Shown here piece by piece: positions 1 through 5,988 of a stretch of 39,103 nt of DNA; within the stretch, counting starts at the first letter, position 1; every line of letters begins with the position of its first letter. The DNA is from Bacteroidaceae bacterium (lineage in GTDB: Bacteria > Bacteroidota > Bacteroidia > Bacteroidales > Bacteroidaceae), in NCBI GenBank assembly GCA_017471185.1, contig JAFUVZ010000001.1:1-39103 (forward strand), given 5' to 3'. The translations under genes were made by a program, and so were the position numbers. The notes under the pieces were generated by a model. The model was not told the DNA's origin. It saw nothing but the letters and a program-made list of their open reading frames with translations, and made no database searches.

Positions 1-254
1 CTAAGAAGAACATCATCTGTGTCGGCAGGATTGACCATAATAAGAATGTGGAGCTTGTAGTGGAAGCTTTCATAGAACTGCACAAGAAAAGGGATGACAT
101 CAGGCTGATTATCGTGGGTGGAGGGGTGTATGACAATGCCATCTCCCGCATTGGACTGAATTATCAGGACATCTGTTTCACTGGGATGCTAAATAAAGAG
201 CAATTGGAAGAGGTCTATCACGACGCCCATGTAGGGGTTACCGACAAAAACTAA
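1..254 (+). pseudogene. Glycosyltransferase fragment (GT4-like), both ends missing
   Basis: The frame is open from base 3 to the stop at 252-254 and encodes about 83 residues that look like the start of the C-terminal Rossmann half of a GT-B glycosyltransferase. KNIICVGRIDHNKNVE matches the 'vGRl...Kn...li.A' segment, and RLIIVGGG followed by FTGMLNKEQLEEVYHDAHVGV matches the donor-binding region. The normal continuation, which carries the E-x7-E type donor-sugar residues, is absent: the frame ends abruptly after HVGVTDKN. The 5' end lies outside the window. Such enzymes often accompany peptide-modification clusters in Bacteroidales, which fits the neighbouring remnants. The fold assignment is fairly secure; the substrate is unknown. 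The truncation suggests it is not functional. Confidence 0.7.
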
Positions 255-272
255 TTGCGAAAAAATTCGCAA
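255..272. repeat. Perfect 7 bp inverted repeat upstream of the ATPase promoter
   Basis: TTGCGAA, four A, TTCGCAA forms a perfect small palindrome. A second related block (CGAAAAATTTCGC, 273-285) follows at once. It begins three bases after the truncated glycosyltransferase stop and about 30 bp before the -33 box of the ATPase gene. It may be an operator or the edge of the inserted cassette; which one cannot be told from one copy. Confidence 0.5.
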
Positions 273-302
273 CGAAAAATTTCGCATAAACTTTGCAAAT
301 TG

Positions 303-334
303 TTTGTTAGTATCAAATGAAAGTATTATCTTTG
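303..334 (+). promoter_or_regulatory. Promoter of the AAA ATPase gene
   Basis: TTTG (303-306), 20 bp spacer, TATCTTTG (327-334) is an exact match to the Bacteroidota primary-sigma consensus (TTTG-N19-21-TAnnTTTG). The predicted transcript starts near 340, giving a leader of only about a dozen bases before the ATG at 353. Confidence 0.75.
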
Positions 335-352
335 ACATAAAAATGAAGATAA

Positions 353-1423
353 ATGAAGAATCCATTTAAGTTTGGTGTACTTGTCGACAACGAGTTTTTT
401 ACCGATAGAAACGAAGAGTTGAAGGAGGTTCAGCGGACGCTGAACAGTGAGAATCATCTGATACTGATTAGTCCACGAAGGTTTGGCAAGTCAAGCCTTG
501 TGGCCAAGGCTGTCAAAGCCTCTGGGCGGCCATGTATCTCTCTCAATATGCAGAACATGTTGAGTGTTGATGATTTTGCCTCTAAACTATTACGTGAATT
601 GTTCCGTCAATACCCTATGGAGAGAATCAGGCATCTCATGTCTCACTTCAGAATTGTGCCAACGGTCTCGACCAACCCGGTGACGAATGGTGTTGATGTA
701 TCGTTCCAGCCAGTGTTGAACAGCATGATACTGTTGGAGGATGCCATGGCTCTGATAGAAAAGGTCAGCACTGAAGACAAAAGGCTGATAGTGGTATTCG
801 ATGAATTCCAGGATATTCTCAACATCCGCAAGGGTTTGGACAAGCAACTGCGTTCTATTATGCAGGAACAGAAGAATCTGAATTATGTCTTGTTAGGAAG
901 CCAAGAGTCAATGATGACGGAGATATTCGAGCGGAAGAAATCACCGTTCTATCATTTCGGCAAGTTAATGCACCTGGGTAAGATACCGTACGATGATTTC
1001 AAAAAATATGTATCGGCCCGGTTGCCATTGAAGGAGCAGGGAAAATTGAATGATATTGTAGAAGAGATACTGACTTTTACAAGGCTACATCCATACTATA
1101 CACAGCAGTTGTCGGCTCAAGTCTGGGACATGATGACTTACGAAGGGTTGGTTGATGGGGTTGTAGTGGAGGCTATCAGCAATATTGTGCGTACTCATGA
1201 CTTGGATTTCGAGCGTCTTTGGCTGAACTTTAACCGTACCGACCGCTCTATCATGATGAGCCTAAGTAAAGGCATCAACCCTTTACAGAATCGCCAAGTG
1301 GCTACAAGTACGTCGTTCAGTGGAATAAAGCGGTTGATGAAGAATGGGTATGTGATACGTGTGACGGATTATGAGATAGAAGACCCGTTCTTTAAAGAAT
1401 GGATAATTGGTTTGAATCTATGA
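353..1423 (+). CDS. Archaeal-type AAA ATPase (ATP-binding protein)
   Basis: The 356-residue protein resembles the stand-alone ATPases of the 'predominantly archaeal' AAA group (PF01637-like, STAND/NACHT relatives). The Walker A variant SPRRFGKSS is at residues 40-48, and the Walker B segment LIVVFDEFQ (145-153) ends in D150/E151. A sensor-like strand NYVLLGSQES follows near 177-186, and a C-terminal winged-helix-like region (about 280-356) ends the protein. Length is usual for the family. It has a strong promoter of its own. Its stop overlaps the start of a downstream membrane-protein frame by ATGA at 1420-1423, a typical translational coupling. Members of this family often travel as mobile or defence-related genes in Bacteroidetes; the actual role is unknown. 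It appears intact although its neighbours are broken. Confidence 0.75.
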   Translation: MKNPFKFGVLVDNEFFTDRNEELKEVQRTLNSENHLILISPRRFGKSSLVAKAVKASGRPCISLNMQNMLSVDDFASKLLRELFRQYPMERIRHLMSHFRIVPTVSTNPVTNGVDVSFQPVLNSMILLEDAMALIEKVSTEDKRLIVVFDEFQDILNIRKGLDKQLRSIMQEQKNLNYVLLGSQESMMTEIFERKKSPFYHFGKLMHLGKIPYDDFKKYVSARLPLKEQGKLNDIVEEILTFTRLHPYYTQQLSAQVWDMMTYEGLVDGVVVEAISNIVRTHDLDFERLWLNFNRTDRSIMMSLSKGINPLQNRQVATSTSFSGIKRLMKNGYVIRVTDYEIEDPFFKEWIIGLNL

Positions 1424-1570
1424 AAGTAAAACTTAGTAATACCAATATCTCCATAGCCCTCGGTCTGGTGGCAGTAGGTGTAGCCGTCGCGTTCAGACTG
1501 TTTTCTGAGGCTGACTTGTGGTTTCAGATGTTTTCGGCCATTTTGGGTGTTATCATTACGATTATCAATC
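1420..1570 (+). pseudogene. Membrane partner of the ATPase, truncated after about 50 residues
   Basis: The frame starts MKVKLSNTNISIALGLVAVG with an ATGA overlap onto the ATPase stop. It contains two closely spaced hydrophobic segments (about 10-30 and 36-50) and reads ...FSAILGVIITIINQ. After this the frame runs into sequence belonging to a different protein (an FtsX-type permease in another frame) and ends by chance at 1614. The coupling suggests the missing gene worked with the ATPase as a two-gene unit. The function of the partner cannot be deduced from the surviving part. Confidence 0.6.
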
Positions 1571-2014
1571 AATGTGCGAGTAGTGCCGATGCAGCATCTT
1601 TATGCCGAACTTAACAAATCTGAGCAAGTTGGTACCAAGTTGTTCTCTATCCTAACCTTCATAAGTTTCGCTATTTCATTGGTGGGTGTTTATGCAATAG
1701 CTATAATATCAACTAGGAAACGACGCAAAGAAATAGCTGTACGTCGTGTAATGGGTGCATCTGAGCAAGGAATCGTTGCCTTTCTGACAAAAGAATATGT
1801 TTTCATGGTGATTATGGCAAGCTTGATTGCCTTGCCAGTGTCATGGATTGTAATGAATTATTGGCTTCAAGGCTTTGCCTATCGTGTTTCCATAACGCCT
1901 ACTATGTTATTTGGCGTCTGCTGCTTGGTCATGATCTTTGTGTTGTTAAGCGTCATCAGACAAGTATTAAAAGTATCCCATGTCAATCTAGTAGATGTTT
2001 TGAAGAGTGAATGA
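1571..2014 (+). pseudogene. MacB/FtsX-type ABC permease, C-terminal fragment
   Basis: About 147 residues starting near NVRVVPMQHLYAELNKSEQ represent the last part of the periplasmic domain and the C-terminal three-helix FtsX domain of a MacB-type permease. The family motif TRKRRKEIAVRRVMGAS lies between the first and second helices, and the protein ends normally (VNLVDVLKSE). The N-terminal helix and most of the periplasmic domain are missing. The frame joins abruptly to the truncated membrane gene upstream at about 1570. MacB-like permeases are common in bacteriocin and GG-peptide clusters of Bacteroidales. No start codon with a convincing context exists, so it is treated as a remnant. Confidence 0.75.
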
Positions 2015-2048
2015 GTATATGCTCGATATTATTTGTTATTTTTTTTAA

Positions 2049-2417
2049 ATTAAGAATTATGAAAAAGAAGGAAGGTATGTATACATCTCGAAAGATGATA
2101 TCTTATCTGGTTCTCCTGTTTCGTTGAAACAATTGTTTGCACATCATGTGATTAATACATGGAACTTTGGCAGAATTGTTATTAAGGGAAATGGAGATGT
2201 TTACGGGACAAATGGTAATATCTGTTTGGGAAATATGAAGACAGATACTCTCAATAAGATTGTTCTAAAAGAGATTAATGATGGCAACTCTTGGTTCAAC
2301 ATAAGGAATAAGTATCCTTGTAATAAGTGCTTATTACAATGGCTTTGTCCTTCGCCATCAAAATATGAGGCTCAATTAGGGAAAAATAATATGTGTAATG
2401 ATAGGAGAAATAAATAG
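2049..2417 (+). pseudogene. Pseudo-radical-SAM/SPASM protein, C-terminal fragment
   Basis: The open frame begins just after a stop at 2046-2048 and runs for about 122 residues (YVYISKDDILSGSP ... CLGNM ... CNKCLLQWLCPSPSKYE ... NNMCNDRRNK). The cysteine pattern and the QWLCPSPS motif are those of the SPASM-like C-terminal domain of the pseudo-rSAM proteins that accompany radical-SAM maturases in the GG-Bacteroidales peptide systems (assignment from memory of the family). The N-terminal barrel is missing. An internal TTG at 2124 could start a 97-residue product but lacks support. Together with the ABC exporter and HlyD remnants it marks the former identity of this region. Confidence 0.65.
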
Positions 2418-2435
2418 CATTATATGTTTTTTTAG

Positions 2436-2648
2436 ATTTACAGACAACAATCATGGAAGCAGAACGATTTCAACATTCAGCCTGTGGTGCAGAAACTGGA
2501 AGCTGTTTTGTCTGCACCCGGCTATATGCAGATGCGTCAACATGCCATAGATAGTGTTGATGAACGTTTCAGCTATGAATTGTTCAGGGAAAAGATGACA
2601 AGGCTGTACGAGGAATTAACCATCTGTGAATGTTTTTGCTCTGCATAG
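2436..2648 (+). pseudogene. Glycosyltransferase C-terminal fragment
   Basis: The frame is open from after the stop at 2433-2435 to the TAG at 2646-2648 and encodes about 70 residues. They read YRQQSWKQNDFNIQPVVQ, then LEAVLSAPGYMQMRQHAID, then DERFSYELFREKMTRLYEEL. The end resembles the closing helices of GT4-type enzymes (erFSwe...e+m..lYeel). No start codon is suitable. It could be the tail of the same type of gene whose middle part ends at base 254, with foreign sequence in between, but the missing centre prevents proof. Confidence 0.45.
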
Positions 2649-2727
2649 CCAATATTTTTTTGAATTTTTAACACACAAGGAAAGCTATAATTATATTTTA
2701 ATTATATCAGTATTGAAGAGAATGCCG

Positions 2728-2735
2728 TAACTTTG
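2728..2735 (+). promoter_or_regulatory. -7 element of the plug-domain gene
   Basis: TAACTTTG fits the TAnnTTTG consensus and lies about 30 bp before the ATG pair at 2766/2769. No good -33 TTTG is at the right distance. Its position excludes the upstream TTG at 2733 as a start codon. Confidence 0.45.
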
Positions 2736-2765
2736 TCAATAGAATACGTTTCACGTTTAATTGTT

Positions 2766-3476
2766 ATGATGAAAAGGATATTTTTTTTATTTGTGCTTTC
2801 TTTCTTCTTTGGAATAGTAATGGCACAAGACCTGACAGGCACCATCCTCAAGGATGGGAAGCCTCAGAAGAATATTCGTGTTTGGTTGAAGCATAGCCAC
2901 GGTGCTGCCAAAACTGACAAATTTGGTCAGTTTACGCTGATGAATGTTCAACCCAATGACACACTGATTATGGGTGTGAGTGCAAAATTTGACGCACAAT
3001 TAGCCATTGGCTCTCAGAGCAACATCATCGTGAACTTGGAGGATGACGGCTTTACCGTGGAGGCTGGACTTGGCGAGGTGACGGTCACCGCTCCTTCAAA
3101 AGTTAAAACAAATTATATTTCGGTCATTACTTTGAAGAAAATGCAGGTTGTGAACCACGATGTCATTATGCGTGAACATATCACTACAATAGCCGATGCC
3201 ATCAGAAGGATAGTGCCTGGTGCACATTATAATGTAGATCCCATGACTGGCAGAAGAACAATTTCCATTATCCGAGGGCGTAACTCACTCCGCAATCCTG
3301 AACCTCCGTTGTTTATCATAGATGGTGTAACTTATGAATCTGGTGTGGATGTTGACAGCTTCCTTTCAATGGAAGATGTAGCGGAGCTGAGTGTTGACCG
3401 TGACGGCAGTGGTTATGGTGTTCGTGGTGCAAACGGAGTGGTAATCATCAGAACATTGAAGGGAAGTGATAGGTAA
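2766..3476 (+). CDS. Secreted carboxypeptidase-regulatory plus TonB plug domain protein
   Basis: The roughly 236-residue protein starts with a signal peptide (MMKRIFFLFVLSFFFGIVMA, cleavage before QDLTG). Residues about 22-95 form a CarboxypepD_reg-like beta-sandwich (LTGTILKDGKPQKNIRVWL, KTDKFGQFTL). Residues about 130-232 form a TonB-receptor plug-like domain, including TIADAIRRIVPG, PPLFIIDGVTYE, SMEDVAELSVDRDGSGYGVRGANGVVIIRT. There is no beta-barrel: the frame ends right after the plug. Short plug-only proteins exist in Bacteroidota, so this may be a complete gene rather than a truncated receptor. The start at 2766 (or 2769) was chosen because a -7 box overlaps the more upstream TTG. A role in binding or gating with a TonB system is only an inference. 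Confidence 0.7.
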   Translation: MMKRIFFLFVLSFFFGIVMAQDLTGTILKDGKPQKNIRVWLKHSHGAAKTDKFGQFTLMNVQPNDTLIMGVSAKFDAQLAIGSQSNIIVNLEDDGFTVEAGLGEVTVTAPSKVKTNYISVITLKKMQVVNHDVIMREHITTIADAIRRIVPGAHYNVDPMTGRRTISIIRGRNSLRNPEPPLFIIDGVTYESGVDVDSFLSMEDVAELSVDRDGSGYGVRGANGVVIIRTLKGSDR

Positions 3477-3528
3477 AGAATGGGGTTAATACATTCCTTT
3501 CTTTTCGTCCCATGTGCCTAAGAAATAG

Positions 3529-4599
3529 TGGATGCAGTATGCGTCCACTAAGATGATAGGAGACGTGATGCAACGAATTGGTGACCACAGGCGCATCGAG
3601 ACGTTCCTGACGGGATCTGCCATCACCACATTGTTCTCTTTCTTGAGCTTTATCATTTTCGGCCTGGTTCTTATTTATTACAATCCGCTTATATTCGGAA
3701 TCTTCGTGATTGGCAACGCGTGCTACATAACTTGGATTATGGTATTTATGAAATACAGGCGTGAACTGGATATCCGCCGTTTCTCACAGGCAGCGGGAGA
3801 GCAGAGCAGCCTGATACAGATGGTAACGGCCATGCAGGAAATCAAGCTAAACAATAGCGAAAGGCAGAAACGTTGGCAATGGGAACGCATACAGGTGAAA
3901 CTTTTCAAGATCAGCGTGAAAGGTCTGGCGTTAGGGCAGATACAGCAAGTGGGATCGGTGTTTTTTAACCAGACTACCAACATCATCATTTCGTTCATTG
4001 CCGCCAAAGCAGTGGTTGAAGGACAGATGACCCTGGGTATGATGATGTCATTAACCTATATCATAGGACAGCTGAACGGCCCGGTCAGCTCGTTCATCGG
4101 TTTCGCACAGCAACTGCAGGATGCGAAAATAAGTCTGGAACGTCTAAACGAGATACATGACCGTGAGGATGAAGAGCTGCATATTGAGGGAAAACTGCAT
4201 GAACTGCCCCAAGACCATTCTCTGGCATTGGAGCATGTGTCATTCAGCTATGACGGGTCTGACAGAAGCCATGTGCTACATGACGTTACGCTGACAATAC
4301 CGCAGAATAAGGTCACAGCCATCGTGGGGGCAAGCGGCAGTGGCAAGACCACTTTGCTGAAGCTGCTTTTAGGATTCTACGAGCCTAATCACGGTCAGGT
4401 GCAGGTGGGAGGTGTTCCCGTAAGCATGGTCAATCCCCATCTCTGGAGAAAATCATGCGGAGCCGTGATGCAGGACGGCTTCATCTTCTCTGACACCATA
4501 GCCAACAATATCAGCGTAGGAGAGGACCGAGTGGACAAAGTCAGGTTGCGCCATGCTGTGACGGTTGCCAATATAGGCGATTTCATAGACGGCCTGTGA
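3529..4599 (+). pseudogene. Peptide-exporting ABC transporter (C39-peptidase type), truncated at both ends
   Basis: About 355 residues cover part of the membrane domain and the first half of the nucleotide-binding domain of a peptidase-containing exporter. KMIGDVMQRIGDHRRIETFLT is the characteristic cytoplasmic loop after the early helices; hydrophobic helices lie at about 28-75 and 135-185. Walker A GASGSGKTT is near residue 276. The frame stops after ANIGDFIDGL, so the LSGGQ signature, Walker B and H-loop are lost. The N-terminal C39 peptidase and early helices are also lost, and a stop at 3526-3528 closes the frame upstream. It cannot hydrolyse ATP as it stands. The family exports and cleaves double-glycine leader peptides, matching the neighbouring pseudo-rSAM remnant. 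Confidence 0.85.
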
Positions 4600-4664
4600 T
4601 GACTGGTACTGCCCAGATTGTGACCCGTGAACGCAGTCTCTTGCGCAAACTGCTGAATCTATAG
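4599..4664 (+). pseudogene. HlyD-family membrane fusion protein, last 21 residues
   Basis: In the next frame, immediately where the ABC transporter breaks off, MTGTAQIVTRERSLLRKLLNL followed by TAG resembles the C-terminal end of HlyD-type adaptor proteins (G-x-x-G-x-A-x-I-x-T-x-x-x-x-L). In intact clusters the HlyD gene directly follows the exporter gene. A single deletion removing the end of the ABC gene and nearly all of hlyD explains the junction. The match is short but the context is consistent. Confidence 0.5.
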
Positions 4665-4681
4665 CAGTAGCAGAACAGATT

Positions 4682-5242
4682 TTAATTCCGCTATTCCGCT
4701 AAACTTAAATAGTCAATGACAGATAAGGGTTATCATAGCGGAATTATTAGCGGAATAGCGGAATTTAATGGCGAAATAATCGAAAAAAAACAGGGGAAAA
4801 AACCTCAAAACTACAATTTGACAAGCAGTATTTCAACCTCCGACTGTCAGTAGCTCAACTTCGAACTGTCAGTTACATGACTTCCGACTGTCAATAGCTC
4901 GGCTTCCGACTGTCAGGGCAATAGTTTCGGACTCTCAGTCCCCCCGTTGCGGACCGAGAGTCCCCGCATTGCGGACTGACAGTCCCCTCATGAGGGACTG
5001 AGAGTCCCCAGACGTTGGAAAGCCGGGGACTCAAACTACACTGAATCACAGCACGTTGCAAGACACCTTCAAACACATTGTGGAAAAGCAAAAAAGCGAA
5101 TGATTTGAGCTGTTCAAATGGCGAATTATATCGTTTTTATGAGCCAAAAAGCGGTTTTAATTCCGCTATTCCGTCAATAATTCCGCCATGATAGTACATG
5201 ATACATATAACTAATTTAAAGTTAGCGGAATAGCGGAATTAA
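4682..5242. mobile_element. MITE-like element with about 87 bp terminal inverted repeats
   Basis: The left arm 4682-4767 starts with AATTCCGCTATTCCGCTAA (4684-4702) and ends with its own reverse complement TTAGCGGAATAGCGGAATT (4747-4765). The right arm (about 5157-5242) carries AATTCCGCTATTCCGTCAA (5159-5177) and TTAGCGGAATAGCGGAATT (5222-5240). Reading the right arm in reverse complement reproduces the left arm over its whole length with scattered differences, including TATCATrGCGGAATTATT. So each end is itself a hairpin and the two ends are inverted copies. Between them lies the 22 bp repeat array. There is no gene inside. I infer a non-autonomous mobile or structural element. Confidence 0.65.
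4838..5013. repeat. Eight tandem 22 bp degenerate units
   Basis: Units start at 4838, 4860, 4882, 4904, 4926, 4948, 4970 and 4992 with no spacing error. Each has a core of the form ACTGTCAGT or GGACTNNNAGTCC, so every unit can form a small palindrome. The first four carry TTCCGACTGTCA; the last four have become GC-rich (GCGGACTGACAGTCCCC type). Part of a further unit may follow (CCGGGGACTC, 5022-5031). There are no unique spacers, so this is not CRISPR. Confidence 0.8.
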
Positions 5243-5292
5243 ATTATGAAAAAAAATAACAATTCTAAAGATGGCTGACGCGGCCAGAATCC

Positions 5293-5769
5293 GTGCTAAA
5301 GTTCAACCGGCGCGAGTCTGAGATCGTGAGCGAGGGATCCAGTGTCATTTCTCCCAAAGAGGTTTTCCCAGAGTACTTCCTGCTTCGTGTGAACCAGTTC
5401 AATGAGGTGGCGAAGACCCCTATAGAGGAATGGATGGAGTATCTGAAAAACGGAAACATACGCGCGGACACCAGCACTCCCGGTCTTCAAGAGGCACGTC
5501 AGAAACTCGACTTCATGAAGATGACCATTCAAGACCGCAGGGCATACGAGCGGTTTATGATCAATCTTCATGCTGACAGAGACGTGTGGGAGACTGCCAA
5601 GCGCGATGGCTGGAACGAGGGCATGAAAGAAGGAAGAGTCAAAGGCATGAAAGAAAGAAGAGCTGAAGGCCTTCTCTTTGCTGCTAAGAACATGAAGCAG
5701 AAAGGAGTGGCTATTGACACCATCACTGAGGTCACAGGATTGACCAAAGAACAGGTAGAATCACTATAA
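5293..5769 (+). pseudogene. Rpn/PD-(D/E)XK nuclease family transposase, C-terminal part
   Basis: About 158 residues match the second half of the PD-(D/E)XK nuclease (Rpn, recombination-promoting nuclease) proteins common in Bacteroidales. The middle part is FPEYFLLRVNQFNEVAKTP then EEWMEYLKNGNIRADTSTPG. A charged helix with repeated GMKEGR-type units (about 108-128) and the short tail MKQKGVAIDTITEVTGLTKEQVE follow. The nuclease core with its catalytic D and E/K residues lies N-terminal and is missing. The frame is closed upstream at 5266-5268, and an ATG at 5271 is in a different frame. The GTG at 5293 is only the first possible start, so a gene remnant is the better reading. It lies 50 bp after the inverted-repeat element. 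Confidence 0.75.
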
Positions 5770-5794
5770 ACCTGCGCATAAAGCACAGACAGTA

Positions 5795-5913
5795 TCATAG
5801 CGCCTTGGGCAGTGTGAAACTGAACACACTGCCCATGTCAGGCTGTTTCTGTACCTGTATCTCACCGCCATGTGCTTTCACGGCATATTGAGCACTGGCA
5901 AGACCTACGCTTT
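5795..5913 (-). pseudogene. Histidine kinase C-terminal fragment
   Basis: Read on the minus strand, 5913 to 5795 encodes SVGLASAQYAVKAHGGEIQV, then QKQPDMGSVFSFTLPKAL and a stop (TGA at 5797-5795). This is the G2 box and last strand of a sensor kinase HATPase_c domain (GvGLa...v..HGGei...s..g.Gs.F.ftLP). Immediately upstream a stop codon appears in the frame, so the rest of the kinase is gone. Confidence 0.65.
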
Positions 5914-5988
5914 ATACTTGCAAATGAAAGAGAAAAAAATAATGTGACTGATATTGACCCTATTAAGATGAAGACAAAATACACTTGA

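Noticed and set aside
1547-1620. TTG/ATG start for the permease fragment as a true short gene
   Set aside because: The first codons (MLSLRLSI) come from the truncated upstream gene in another frame; homology begins only near 1571.
2733-2765. Upstream TTG start for the plug-domain protein
   Set aside because: It overlaps the -7 box and would put extra residues before a clean signal peptide.
4838-5013. Possible CRISPR array
   Set aside because: Units are 22 bp with no spacers between them, they drift in sequence, and no cas gene is in the window.
4891-5091. 66-codon minus-strand frame across the repeat array
   Set aside because: It is produced by the 22 bp repeats and has no family resemblance, start signal or promoter.
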